64,000 nt of DNA from Podocnemis expansa (Eukaryota > Chordata > Testudines > Podocnemididae). The notes under the pieces were generated by a model. The model saw only the letters and a program-made list of their open reading frames with translations. It did no database searches and was not told where the DNA came from. The position numbers were made by a program, and so were the translations under genes. Shown here piece by piece: positions 9,460 through 21,663 of the stretch. Where the stretch lies: assembly GCA_007922195.1 (NCBI GenBank), contig ML681963.1, forward strand, positions 142,381,723-142,445,722, in the 5' to 3' direction. Positions within the stretch are counted from its first letter, which is position 1. Every line of letters begins with the position of its first letter.

Positions 9460-11256
9460 ATGGCGCAGGCACATGCTGGCTCCCAGGAAAGGAGGCGTGC
9501 CCCTGCCTGGGGCAACGAGGAGGTCCTCAGCCGCCTCCTCATATGGGGGGCAGAGGATATCATGGCCAGGTTCCAGGCAAGGCACCAGAATTGGGATATC
9601 TACAGAGACATTTCCAGGGCCCTCTCTGACAAAGGGGATGCCAGCACTCCAGAGCAGATGCAGGCAAAAATCAAAGTCCTACATCAGGACTATGCCCAGG
9701 TCAGGGAGGCAAGGCAGCTCCAGGGGGCAACAAGTAACAGCAGCTGCCCCTACTACCAGGAGCTGTATGCCTTCCTGGAAGAGCAGCCTGCTGGCCTGCC
9801 AGCCAGAACCCAGGACTCAGTCGAGTGTTTCCTCCTTGAGACATCTGTTGAGGAGGATATCACTGAGGGCAAGGCGTCTGTGGTCGTGGGGGAACCCAGC
9901 CACCTTGGAAGCAGCACAGCAGCCTCGAGTAGCTCACAGAGCCCAGAACCGTCCCATGCCCAGGAGGAGGGAACAACAGCCCTAACTGAAGAGGAGGAGC
10001 AGGGGGATACAGAGGAGGCACATCCTACAGAAGAGGATGTGGGCAAGGGGACATGTCAGCGGACATCTGGAACCCCTGTTAGTAAGTGCCCCCTCCCCCT
10101 CCATGGATGTCAGAGAGCCATTCCTGCCAAACTGGCAGTGCAGGGGGAGGGCAGGGGCTGGGCATAGGAAAGGGTCTTGGGGAAAGGCAGTCCAAATGTT
10201 TCTCCCACAGGGCATTTGGCTGGGAGCCAAAGGGTGGGGGGAGGCCAGAACCGAGCGGGGAAGGGACCAGGTATGAGAAAGGGGTTAGGTGGCAACCAGG
10301 CTGTCAGCCAAGGGATTTCCAACCCCCCAAACCCTCCATTATTTCCAGTCTTGGGAAGACGACTGATGCCATCTGCAGGGCCTGCAGGCATGCAGGCCAC
10401 AGTCATGGCATACCTGCACAGGAGAGAGCACGAGGTGGGGCATGCTGCCCCGCACCCACCACGGTGGGCACCGTGGCAGATCCAGAGTGCCAGGTGTGAA
10501 GGCACAGGCCTCAGGGGGGTGTCTTCAGTTGGACAAAGCCACAGACACACAGGGATCGTAGGGCTGCATATGCCAGCTGCCATCAGGGTGCCAGCAGCAG
10601 TAGCAAAGCAGACAAGTGACACTAGCCCTAACATTCGCCTCCCTACAACAGGACGCATAGCCAGCCAGCCACGGGATGATGGAAGCCCCACAGCCGCATC
10701 CAGCTGGAGGACGAGGGCCCGCAGGATGAGGGAGGAGATTCTGCAAGAGCTCCTGGACTGCAACTGTGAGGCAGATGAGGTGACGTGCATGTGGTGGGAG
10801 CGAGCGTCCACCTGGCAGGACCTTGCTATCAGTCTCCTGCAATGCTCTGCCACACTGGACAAGCACATTGTGGCTGCCCTCGAGCGCCAGAGTTGGGACC
10901 TGTTCGCACTCAGTGTTTCCCAGCAGGACACAGCAGCCAGTCTGTGGTTTATCACTGAATTCCTAAACCCACCACCTGCAGAGGGAGTGGCACATGGGGA
11001 AGCCAGCATCCCTCTATGCCGTCATGCCCATACTCATGGTGCTCGCGGAGAGGGCAGGGGGACAGCCGCTTATCGTCCTGGCACACCCCAAACTCCCATA
11101 TTTTTCCCCCACCCCATATTCTCCTTCCCACCACCCACAGTGCCCCCCTCCAAGTTAGATGCGCCTCCCCGCCTCCTCCCGCCCCAGCCACCTGTCCTCA
11201 CACAACTCCCCAGCCCCCTCAGGAACCCCCCACCCTTTGTAAATAAAAGTCCTTGA
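9460..11256 (+). CDS. SANT/trihelix DNA-binding protein of H2, two exons, frame open
   Basis: This is the accessory DNA-binding protein of a Harbinger element, expected to act in the nucleus with the transposase. Exon 1 starts at an ATG in good context (AGCAATGG) and runs 9460-10081 into the donor GTAAGT. A Myb/SANT-like (trihelix) domain fills about residues 17-107, with W17, IWGAEDIMARFQ, NWDIY and CPYYQELYAFLE. A Ser/Glu-rich acidic linker follows. Exon 2 starts at 10652 after a CCCTACAACAG acceptor, keeps phase 1, and encodes REEILQELLDCNCEADEV and further helix-forming sequence, likely for multimerisation. No stop occurs until 11254, which overlaps the AATAAA signal, so the Pro-rich tail may be a run-on past a lost stop. 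Its partner transposase is broken. Confidence 0.65.
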
Positions 11257-11285
11257 TCCCTCATGTGTGGTGCATGGTTTTTATT
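11242..11285. terminator. Facing poly(A) signals between the two H2 genes
   Basis: AATAAA on the plus strand (11242-11247) serves the SANT-like gene and AATAAA on the minus strand (11280-11285) serves the transposase, 32 bases apart. The same arrangement occurs in H4 and H6. Confidence 0.6.
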
Positions 11286-11360
11286 TAATTTTAGTAGTTC
11301 CAGGTGGGGGGGCATGGGAGGGCTGGTGGCGGAAATGAGAGGTTTTCCCAGTCCTGGTTA

Positions 11361-12364
11361 TTAGGGTTCCTTGGTGAGGAACAGGTTCTTTAGGGCCTCA
11401 AGGATGATGGTTGCCCTCTCTCTGGTTGCTTGAAGTGTTGTGCCAGGCATGCAGCCTCGAGCTCCCAAGTGAAAGTCACCCATTCTCCTCGAAGCTCACA
11501 CAGATTATGAAGGGCAACTCAGGTGCTCAGAACTTCAGCCGAAGTCTCCAAGGGTCATGTCATGCCTTGGTAGAAAGGTGCCCACCTCCATGTCCTTGAC
11601 GACCGCTGAGTTCCGGAGCATCTGGGTGTCGTGCACCCTCCCCAGCCACCCGGCATAGCGAATGATAAAGATGCCACGGTGGTCCACCACAGCCTGGAGT
11701 ATCATGGAGAGGTAGCCCTTTTTATTCAAATAGTCTGTGGCCCAGTGTTCAGGGGCTTTCAGGGGTATATGCGTGGCATCTAAGATGCCCGCACAGTTTG
11801 GGAAGCCGAGGCTGACTAGGCCAGCCATGGTGTCCTGTAAGTCTCCAGGGGTGACCAGCTGGGGCAGCAGGATGGAGTTGATGGCTGTGCAGACCTCCCT
11901 GAGGATTGTGATGACGTTTGACCTCCCAATTCCAAAAAGGTGGGCAACAGATCTATAAGACTCCAGCATTGCCCTCTTCCAAAGCCCCACGGCCAGTCAC
12001 ATGTCTGCAGGGATGGCAGACCTCATTCGGGCGTCCCTGTGCTGCAGTGCTGAACCCAGTTCTGCAAGCAGCAGATTAAAGGTTTCCCTGCTCATTTGCA
12101 GGTTCCGTTGCCACTGCTTGTTGTTCCATGTAGCAAGGACAACGTGATACCACCTGTCCCTGCTGGTGGCGCCTGCCCACATTTGATGGGGGACATCAGG
12201 AGGTGTGTGGCAGCATGCAGGGTCTGTGCTACAGCAATGTCAGCCATTGCGTCGTCAGTCTCGGGGTCCCAGAAGATTGTGTCACAGAACAGCAGGGCAG
12301 ACTGCAGGCTTCCAGACTGCCTGGGCAGCGCTCTGCCATCGGACACTTGCAGGCCACCGTCCAT
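11361..12364 (-). pseudogene. Harbinger transposase of H2, internally deleted
   Basis: The gene starts at the ATG at 12364, 66 bases from a CATAAAAG box. The N-terminal block is readable in one frame to about 12092, then the frame changes for the part with RNLQMSRETFNLLLAELG (12182-11997). A TGA at 11997-11999 follows; the rest (SVAHLFGIGRSN, D1 in GILDATHIPLKAPEH, VVDHRGIF, GTFLPRHDMTLGD) is open to about 11535. About 250 bases, compared with H1, are then missing, removing D2 (VADxAYP) and E (VERAFG). Weak C-terminal tail similarity resumes at about 11500-11361. It cannot be catalytically active. Confidence 0.8.
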
Positions 12365-12422
12365 GGCTGTCTCCCTCGGCTCTCATCCAGACTGAATAGA
12401 CAGAGAGCTGAGGTCAGACCCT

Positions 12423-12438
12423 GCTTTTATGGGATTGG
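12423..12438 (-). promoter_or_regulatory. CCAAT/TATA promoter of the H2 transposase
   Basis: On the minus strand GCCAATCC is followed by CATAAAAG, matching H1 and H4 in order and in distance to the transposase ATG. Confidence 0.55.
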
Positions 12439-12663
12439 CTGCAGACATGGCCTAGCCAGGGGGCCATGTTGCCACACCTCCCATGGTGCCTTACTCCTAA
12501 ATCAAAGTAGCAAGTCTTGTCTCTGGACATGCTAGTTCCATTTCTGGTTTTAGTGAGGACCTGTTAAATTGATTTAAGTTAAATCAATTTAATGATTTTT
12601 AAATTGATTTTATTCAATCAATTTAATTTAAATTGATTTAACTGCCGAAGTTGGGATATACCC

Positions 12664-14194
12664 TCTGTGTTTCCTAGTTGTTCTTGTTAGTTAAAGAAAA
12701 TTTATCCTTTTAAGAATAAACTCTGATTCTGTGTCCTAAAAGGCAAAAGTGTGTGTGTGTGTGTGTGTGTGCACGCGCACGCACGTGCACCTGCCTCAGA
12801 CTGCACAGTCAGCTACTGAAATCCCATTTTTCAGCTGATATCACATCTGGGCTTCAATCGCTCTCGAAAGGGAGGAATAAAAGGGATTGAAGGTACCTCA
12901 CAGGAAGGAATTCCCATTATGCCTTCCTGAATTCTCAAAGAGGATTTTGCATATGGATTGTGACAGCAATGCCAATCCAAAGCTGGGGAATTGGTAGTCT
13001 TGCACAGTTTTAAGCCAAGACTTCAGGGCCAATGGTTTTAAGATCTTTTGCAGGCCCCCACTATCTGCACTTGAACTGCCAGCGTAAGAAAACACCTTTG
13101 ATGAGATGATGTAACAGGAACCTTAAATTCACCTCTTTGGTGTTGGTTAGAATTCAGCCTAATTCATTGGAAGTGATAATGTCACCTGGTTCTCTCTCTC
13201 TGGCCCCAAACCTCCCAAAGATTTATCCAGGTGCTTAGATTTCCTACCATGTGTAGTCACATTAAAATCAGTGGGGCTATTCATAATACTGAAACTAAGC
13301 ACATGTGTGTTTGGAGGATCAAAGCCCTTATCTGGTTAGGATTTTGTTTTCAGGATTAGAACAATGAAGCCCTAACAGTGTGACTGGTGATCCAATGGTG
13401 CTAGCAGGTAGGGGCGTTGGTGAGTGATAGCCAAGATGGAGAGTCTCACTTCCTTTCCTGGAAGTTGCCAGGTCAGGATAGAGCAAGTTGCCTATTGACC
13501 ACTTAGAAAAGCAATGCCCAAAAAGGAATGACAGCCTGTTCATGTCAAAATTAACTAATAAAAACATCTATCTAGGAATCTTATCTGTCGCCACTTCCTG
13601 TCATCCTAACAATATTTTAATTTAATTTTGAAAATTCACCACACCTTTGAAGACACAGAGCAGTTCTCTTAAGTTAAGCGAATCCCATCTGCACTATACA
13701 AGGATATTCTCTGAAGTAGTGCAGAGCATGCGGTGTAGGTGTTACTATAGCATAGTAATACCCATATGCAGACTGCACAGGTCCAGGAATCAAGACTGAA
13801 AGTGCAGGAAGATGGAACCAACAATCTGCGTTTCCTCCATCTCCTAGGAAGCTACATGACTGACTCCTCAAGTTTGGTATATGAATATACAAGAGCTGAT
13901 TGAAATGCTTTGTTCAGATTTTGTTTTTTAAACAAAAACATGGAAAAAGTTCCTAAACTCAATTTTCTTCTGCAGTGACTGGCCCAGGATCTTAGCTATT
14001 CAGTGTGGGTCTGAAGGCCCAGACCACTTTGTAGTCACTGGATTGTTATGTCTAGCCTGTAGGGCAGAGGTCAAGACTTTCAGTTGGGGGTCAACATCTC
14101 TGCCCTGGAGGACTGGTATTGTAGATCAGGCTCTTGTGAAGTCCCTGGCTCAGCACAGACATGGTGCAGGACTGATGTCATGGCTCAGGCCTCT
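12664..14194. repeat. Unannotated DNA with alternating purine-pyrimidine tract
   Basis: No gene or recognisable transposon. A (GT)n run merges into GCACGCGCACGCACGTGCAC, giving 42 bases of unbroken purine-pyrimidine alternation at 12749-12790. Confidence 0.7.
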
Positions 14195-14700
14195 ATTTAT
14201 GTCCAAATGTATCTTTTAAATCGAAATAACACTGGTTATTTTGATTTAAAATATTAGGTCCACACAACATCTTCCTGTTTTGAAATGATGAGCTTCATCA
14301 TTTCAAAACAAGAGACATTATTTTGGAATAGCTTAAACCTACTTTAATTTGAATAATCTGTTATTTTGAAATAGTTATTTCAAAATAATGTCATTCAGAT
14401 GTGTTGTTTCGAAACAACCATTATTTCGAAATAGCTCTTTTGCCCTTCTCCTTCCCAGGGTGCCTTCCTTTTTGTATATATTGGGTGGGGGCATGGCCCA
14501 GTGAGGGGGCCATGTTGCCATACCTCCCATGGTGCCCCTCTCCTGATTCGAAATAGCAAGTCCTGTGTCAGGACTTGCTATTTCGATTTGAGGTTTTTGT
14601 TTATTTTGATTTAAGCTAAGTTGAACTAAGGATTTTATTTCAAATCAACTTATTTTGATTTAACTTAATTTGAAATAAGCATGTACGTGTGGATGTAGCC
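14195..14700. mobile_element. Non-autonomous Harbinger element H3
   Basis: It ends in TGTGGATGTAGCC on the right and a decayed TTATGTCC on the left. Both arms carry Harbinger subterminal palindromes (GTTTCGAAAC, TTATTTCGAAATA). Between the arms only short pieces of the autonomous elements remain: CCCAGGGTGC (SANT side, about 14454-14463, one hairpin arm only) and the GGCCATGTTGCCATACCTCC block near 14507. The transposase-side hairpin is perfect here: 18-base arms 14548-14565 and 14569-14586 around TGT. A clear TSD is not visible. It is a deletion derivative of about 0.5 kb. Confidence 0.75.
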
Positions 14701-14705
14701 ATAGG

Positions 14706-15296
14706 TCACTGACTCAGCATTTCTACCCTGCAGGTCTGAAGTTAAGACAAAGGATTCTTTAAGTAAGATCTATCCAGCTGCTGAAAGTGAGTGTCACAGC
14801 CCAGGTAGAAAGACTTGTGCTAGTAGAGCTCCTGCTGTTGTGCTAAAAATAGAAATGTGGACGTTCTGGCTCAAGCTCTAAAGTCTGCCTCCTTCCTAGG
14901 CTTCAGGCCCTGAGTTCAAGGCCAAGCCTGAATGCAAAGCAACAGTTATACAGCTATTGTTAGTATGCTAAACTGAGCCCAGTTAGCATGAGTCTGGTGA
15001 CCTGGGCTGTATGACTCACTCCCAGCAGCTGTGTAGATATACCCTAAGAAGTCAATTACTCAACACCTATGCTCTGCAGGGCTCACATCTAGATGCAGGC
15101 ACCTGTGAGGATGCTGGTTCAGCAGTTCTACTCTGCAATGCAGATACAAGATCCAGGTCTCTGTTAGGTCAGTAGTTTAACACAGCAACCCTGAGGCTGA
15201 CTTGAAGACTCTTTTGTCAGAGGGGCCACTAAATACCATCTATGTTGTTCAGGGTCAATATTAAGACAGGCCTTTGGAAAGTCAGTGATTCAGCAC
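14706..15296. repeat. Degenerate tandem repeat, about 55-65 bp unit
   Basis: Blocks of the form GTCAGTGATTCAGCA, then CTACTCTGCAGG, then CAAGACAGGCCTCTGT recur near 14706, 15048, 15112, 15170 and 15280. Similar wording upstream (14060-14194) suggests H3 landed inside the same array. The units are strongly diverged and there is no coding frame. Confidence 0.45.
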
Positions 15297-15860
15297 CAAT
15301 GTTCCTTGTAAGCTGCGCGGCTGTGCTCACCCATGCAAACATAAGAGTCACTGGCACAGAGCCAACAGCTGCAGACCCTACCTGGCCTGGAAAACACTTT
15401 CTTCTGGCCCCAGCTATGCCAGGCTGGGGGAATTTAAAATCTCCCACCCTGCACATGCTCAGATGCATGCTCAGGCTGGGAGCAGCCTATGGCCAGGTAG
15501 CAGCTCTGGCTGGCCAGGTAATGTAGTAGGGACCCTGGGGGGGAGGGGTCGGGAACAGGGAGCTGGCATGGAAAGGGTGTGGAGGGTCAGTGGGGAAGGC
15601 CCGGTGGACCAGGGAGCGAGCGAGTGAGTTAGTGAAGGGTTGGAGGAGCTGGTGCCTGGTTGACAGGTTAGGGAAGGGGTTGGAGTCAATGGGGAAGGCC
15701 CAGGGGATGGGGAGCCAGCAGGCATGTTACAGAAGGCTGGGAGCCAGAGACTGGGTGGGCAGGTCAGGAAGCGGTCAGTGATTGGGGGAGCCAGCGGCTA
15801 GGTTATGGAAGGACTTGGGGGAGCTAGTGGCTGGGTGGGTGGGTTATGGAAGGGCTCGAC
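15297..15860. mobile_element. hAT-like end plus G-rich minisatellite
   Basis: CAATGTTCC at 15297 and the following 180 bases match, in reverse, the right part of the hAT element at 6730-6899 (shared landmarks ATCTCCCACC and CATGCTNAGATGCATGCT). From about 15575 a G-rich array of units such as GGGGGAGCCAGCGGCTAGGT repeats with changes to 15855. The far end of the element was not found. Confidence 0.5.
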
Positions 15861-15869
15861 CATGTTTCT

Positions 15870-17854
15870 TTAACCTAATTTACTATATGCTATCTTGCAG
15901 AACCTCTTTCAAAGATGAAGGGACTGGATGTCAAGGTTCTGACCCCCCCAAAAACAATTAAACATGTGGCTGTCACTGTTGGAGCTCTCATGGTCTTCTG
16001 TGTTGATCTGTAGCCTTGGTTGCTGGAATCAAAAGACTTCATGAGAGAGTAAAAAGAATTAATTTCTAGCCGCTTCCATTGTGGAGAAAAGATACAAAAT
16101 GTGACCTGAATGTTAATCTAAAATGACTCAGAAACCACAGAAAAAGAACCCCAAATATATTACCTTTTTAAGTCTCATGATTTTGTAAAATGTTTTTGGG
16201 GTTGGCAATAGCACCAACATTAAGGATGTGATTGATTTTAATGATGTAAGTGGGCCTAAACATTTGTTTTTTTTTAAGTACCTTTTTCAGTCAGGGCCTA
16301 AATGCTACTGGAGAAAGCTTGCTTTTTGTAGAAGAATCTGCTAACTGGAAAAAAAGAATAACTACAGTTTTGAATTATAATATTTAGGTTCCAAACTGTA
16401 TTTACAGAGAACAATAAAACCTTATAGTTATCATTCATTTCATTACACACTGTTCCAAACAAGGGGAAAGGAAGATACTGGAAGAAATGGGTGGAAAATA
16501 TTAATATGTTGAAAATATGAAACTTTAAAAAATATTTTTGAAAATGCAAATTCATTGAATTTCCTACAAAATAAACATAACTAAAAATTCCACTTTTTTC
16601 CACAAAATCTGTGTTCCAATTGTTGACAAGCTTTAGGTGCGTGTGTGTATTAGAGAAAGAAATATTACAAAGCAAAACATTTAAGACATTAACATGGGCA
16701 TTAAATGCTGTCATCATCACAATTGTATGGTTACTGTGTAGGGTTAATATAGTGTAGAGTTAAATTTGTTTGCATGCCATAACTATGTACTTCCATACTT
16801 TAACACGTTTGGATTTCTTTAAAGTGTAACCTCTGGGTTTGTAATACTTGGGTTTTAGATAATTAGCTCTTAACCTTAAGTTAATAGATATACACCCTTA
16901 ACCTTAACATAACTTTTTCTGAGATATATGGTTGTTATCTGTGGTAGGCTGATCTGGATTTTGCCGTTTCAGCTGTATTAGCATTGGGGCATAGCTGTAG
17001 TTTATGTCTTTTCAAATGCACATCTGTCATCTATCCAGTCAGTTCTCCAGTGCTTTAATACACAGCACCTTTTAAACCTAACCTTTTTTAAAAAATTACT
17101 GCAAGGATCAATGTCTGGAAATCCCCTTTTCTATTGAAAAAAAGAGTGAGCAAACATTTGATATAATAATTAAACAAGATATTCCTGATTTTTACAATGG
17201 TTGTCACTACTCTGAATTCCTATTACTCATTAAAGAAATATTTCACTGCACTTCCTTACTTGAAGAGGTTTAAATAGTTCTGGTTACCACCTGCGGGGGG
17301 AATGGACTTTGCTTTCAGAAATGAAATAAAATATATCAGCTCAGTAGCTACACAGTGGTCAGGTGGCTCAGTCAGTTTCCAGATACCAGCTTCCTGGTCT
17401 CATAATGTATCTGTCACAACTGTCTGTCTGTCTGGTTCCTTTTTTCTTTCACTTGCAAATCAGCTGGAAATTAGTTTTAGTTCTTTAGAGTTTTAATTTT
17501 GGAAAGAGCCAAAATATTTGTGGTTTATTAATAAAGGTAAATATTTAATGTTTATTGGGGCTGTGAGAAATCATCATAGGTCATCAATGCAAAAGTAGAC
17601 CAGCGGTAGCCGGGCTTTAGGTACTACCCCACTGAATTATACACTTTATTTCAGGATCCTCGTGTAGGGCATCATTCTTCCTGACAAGTCAGAAACTATC
17701 CAGAGCTCACCCGTTACCTTGTCAAGCTGTCTGGAGTAAGTTATGAGTGGGAGTGCCAACCTCAGGGCAGCTGTCAAGGAACAGACACAATTCCAAAACT
17801 GGTTGTATGTTTATAATTAGGTTTTACCAACCAGGTTACAAGAGTGAACTCCTA
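15870..17854. other. AT-rich DNA without recognisable genes
   Basis: Only short AT-rich open frames occur, none with recognisable motifs. From about 17600 through 18660 the text has the feel of an old LTR or internal ERV repeat around the MITE at 17855, but no ends could be defined. Confidence 0.5.
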
Positions 17855-18192
17855 GACTATGTCTACACTAGCAAATTATTCTGGATTAAGGAGTCTTAAT
17901 CTGGACTAATTTGTTCCCTGTCTACACCAGGCTCTGCCTAGTTTGAACTAAAAAAAATTTTAGCAAAGCTTACTTTGAGCTAAAAATTTTTTAGCAAAGC
18001 TTAGTTTGAACTAGTTAGTTCAAACTTAGCGCTTAGTTTGAACTTTAGTCTGAACTAGCATGATGTAGCCATGCTAGTTCAAACTAAATAAGTTCTAACT
18101 AAGTGGTTGGTTCGAACTAACCACATTTTCTAGTTTGAACTAACTTTTAGCTAAGCAAGTTCGAATTAAGCTTGCTAACGTGGACATAGCCC
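17855..18192. mobile_element. 338-bp Harbinger MITE with TTAGTTTGAACTAA arms
   Basis: The termini ACTATGTCTACACTAGCAA and (reverse complement) GGGCTATGTCCACGTTAGCAA form the TIR, with CTAG at 17852-17855 and 18192-18195 (TAG if counted as 3 bp). The body is made of repeats of AGTTTGAACTAA and AGCAAAGCTTA. A hairpin GAACTAGCATG/CATGCTAGTTC lies at 18050-18080, the equivalent of the transposase-side hairpin in the larger elements. No coding sequence. Confidence 0.8.
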
Positions 18193-18195
18193 TAG

Positions 18196-21100
18196 AGTAC
18201 TATGACAGCCTTAACATGGAATCACAGACGAGTTCCTTGGGCACTCCATTGTCACCCAGGTAAGTCTGCCTTTGTGATAGATGGCCCTTACAGCAAAAAT
18301 CACAACAATATTCAGGTTTCTGCCAGTCACGATGGACCAATCACTTACCTGTCATCAATTGTATCTGTGTCTCTAACAAGAAAAAATGTTTATAGTTAAC
18401 CCTGTAATGAACTAACTCAAAATTTATTATCTAGGAAAAAGAAATGAGAGTTAATTTATAAGGTTAAATCACATAAATATATACACATAAATAGTTACAG
18501 TCTTAAGTTTCAAAAGGTAACAGACAAGGGTGTAATATGCAAACTTTATATGTCCCTTAGGGCTAACTGAGGCTCAGCAGCTTGCTTAGAAACATTATCC
18601 TCTTCAAATTATGAGCAGCTTAATGATATGAAATCATCTTTGACAGGTGTTTTTAATGCCCTATCCTCAAGAGTTCAAGGAGATGAGACATGATCCTGTG
18701 CAGGTACCCTCTTTATGGGTGTGGAATGCAATAAAAAAATCTTTTATTCACTGATGTTCCACGATATTCTTCAGATAGTTTTGGATTGAAATTTTTGAAA
18801 ACCACCTTTGAGATTAAGGTGCCCAAATCAACTGAAATTAATTGAAACTGTGCACCTAAAGACAGTTTCAAAAAATCTTACCTTTTAAATCCACTTGTTA
18901 ACTTCATTGAAACATGGATTGTCTGGCTATTAAGGACCTGGTATCATTTTACAAAATGTGTTTTAAAAACATATTCTAGACTCACATCTAGGGCCAGGTC
19001 CTCATCTTGTCTAAAGTATTGTAGCACAACTGAAGTCAATAGAGTTATCATTATTTACAGCAGATGAGGTTCTGGCTAATGGTTTTTTTAAATGGTCATG
19101 CCTAGTCCACACTCACGGAGCATGCAATGTATAAACAATGATATGTGGAAACACTTTAAAGCCAGGAAATAGTTAAAATCTCATTAACATTTTTTTTTCT
19201 GCTATGTAGAAAGATTCAAAGTCTTCAACACTTGCCATTAAGTAAAGAGAAACCACTGTCATACACTACAGGCTATAGTCAGAGCATTGTCTTTTATTTT
19301 ACATCTTCTGTTGACTCTGCGTGACTCATATTTTATGACCATACAGAGAAGATAACTGTGTTTCAAAACTTTACACCAATTAAGAAAAGGCCTGCTGTTT
19401 TGTGAGTACTGAGGGTGGTGGTTTGAGACTTTTGGTTTCTAATCACTTCTGGCTTCTTACTGAACAGCTTTGTGAAAATATCCAGCCTTTGGCAAACTTT
19501 CCCTACAAAAGATGCCTATTGAATTTAAAGATAAATCGTCCTTTACTTATTCAGTGCATTGCAAGGTGGGGCCCATCTACTTGTTGGAATCAGTTTTCTA
19601 AGCATTTGTTATTGGTATATTTGTTTTCCCATTGGTTACTGTTTACTGATTTTGCATTTTCTGTAGTTGGTAGAAGAGAGAGAGAAAAAAATGCTGTATT
19701 ATCCAGCATAGAAATATGAGTTGCTAGTTCACTGGCTTACACGATTCACTTGTCTTCTGACCATTAAAGTCAGCAATTTATACCAAATTTGGGCAATTCA
19801 GTTTTCAAAATTGTAAAGATCACTTCCATATTTAACAATTTGACAAGATACAATATCTTTTATAGAGCCACAAGAGGCCCGCATGCCTCCCTCAGTGAAC
19901 CCATTGTGATCCCTCTAATGTCAAAGGAACTGCACTAGAATAATAGAAGGGACCTTGGCCCATATGTCCGGAGATGTAAGACATCTCATTGAAAAAGGTT
20001 CCTTGTCTCAGGGAGCACAAATATTGTCAAAATGTCTTAGTGAGATACTGCCAATATCTGAAGAAGTCAAACTCATACTGTTGTCCTGTGAAATTCAAAT
20101 AATGGGTGATTATTATTTTGTTTTGTTTTCCCATCAAAAACAGCTTTTTATGTAGGAGGAACAGGCATTTCATGCCACACTGAAATGCCCGATTACTCTT
20201 TATGCTAGTGCTCTGTAACCAAGTCTTTCAGTTTCTCTTACTCTAAATCTTTGTTGTGTACCTGAGGCATTAGATACACCTTCTTGTGCAATGTAACATC
20301 TTTTCTGACAGCACAATACTACCAATATCTCAGAATCTCTCGTCTTTCACATATATTTAATCTAGCAATCAGTGCTGCAAGCAGGATCAGGAATATAGTC
20401 TGCCTGCAGCTCACATGCTATAAGTGAAATATTAGTGGTTAGTGATCAGTAATAAGACCAGTCAATCATTATTTCTCTTACTTTTTCACATAGTGGGCCA
20501 AATCTGATGACAGAGATCCTCTCTTGGGCAAATCCCTACTGTAAACTCCACACCTTCTCTGCAACAACTATGTTTCTTGGTTATAAGAAATTACAATATC
20601 AGGACTAGAGAGGGACTCAGACCTAAATCCAGATTTGGGGTGACCTGATATGGATCTAAAATCCATGGTGGTGCATGATGCATCAAACCAAACCTGCAGG
20701 ACCAATATCCCAACAAACTTCAGGAAAGTTGAGATCTGGGTGTGGATCTAAATATGGCAGCTAAGATGGTTCTGTAATAAGGACAGATTTGAGAAGACAA
20801 TGTCTAAGTACATTTTTAGTTCCAAAGCTGAGAATGAAAACCATTTTATATTAATGCAGTATAATTATCCTTCTTGGGCAAAGGATTATACGTAGTACAA
20901 AATCTCCTGTTTTATGTCTGCAATATTATGGAATGTCTTTTGCAATTTGGTTCTATCATCCTGTTGCTTTGCTACCCCATAAGATGTTCATGTCTTCCAC
21001 ACATTTGATCATAGTTGAATTTGTATCAAGATAAAGCCTGGCAAAAGGAGGTATAAAGCAGCCATGTAGGATGTAGAGAGGCTCAAGGTGTTGTTGCTGT

Positions 21101-21663
21101 TATTTTGGTTTTGTTCATGAAAACTTATGGAATCTCTTAAAATGACTTGGATTGAGCTACAAGCTACAGGAAGTAACTCTCCTTCAAGAATGGTGGAAGC
21201 AGCACCCCTAGGAAGTTTTTCTGGAGAACCTGGAGGTCCCTGTTGAGAACCACTATTCTAAATCAGTGCTGTTCTGTGGTGCCTAGCAACATGCAATCAA
21301 AACAGAATTTGCAATAAAATTCATAGTAAGGTGAAACATACCTTATCAAAATATACCACACCTGCTTCCAAATTTGGTTTTGCTGTTAGAATTACAATCT
21401 GATAAAGCAGGGAGGTGCTCTAGTAATCTTTACAGACTGCTTCATCTGAAACCACCCTTTCACAACTAGAAAATAATAAAAGAGCCCATAAAAGAAACAA
21501 CAGAATAAAAAAAAAAATCTGACTGCATGAAGGCAGAGAAGCCAATAGTGACAGCTAGACTGTGAGGAAAAAGTGAATCCAAGATAGTGGTTGTGATAGT
21601 CTGATGCCACTGTATGCAGTGTTATATTAAAACCTAGCTAGACCAGCTAAACAGGTAGATATA
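18196..21663. other. AT-rich DNA without recognisable genes
   Basis: No gene, RNA or clear transposon. TTGAGAACCACTAT at 21244-21257 looks like one end of a hAT element of the CAGTGGTTCTCAA type, but its partner end was not located. Confidence 0.5.

Larger units (their letters stand above)
8848..12663 (+). mobile_element. PIF/Harbinger transposon H2, composite ends
   Basis: The left end GGCTATGTTCACATG and right end (reverse complement) GGGTATATCCCAAC bracket a SANT-like gene on the plus strand and a transposase on the minus strand. The left arm first has TTATTTCGAAATAA-type palindromes (8870-9190), then near 9178 an internal TIR-like TGTGGACATAAG, then an arm resembling that of H7. The right arm is of the AAATTGATTT type, also as in H7. 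Flanking triplets (ATA and TCT) do not match, so the copy may be recombined. The transposase-side hairpin is at 12504-12538 and the GCCATGTTGCCACACCTCCC block at about 12465-12484. Confidence 0.8.
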
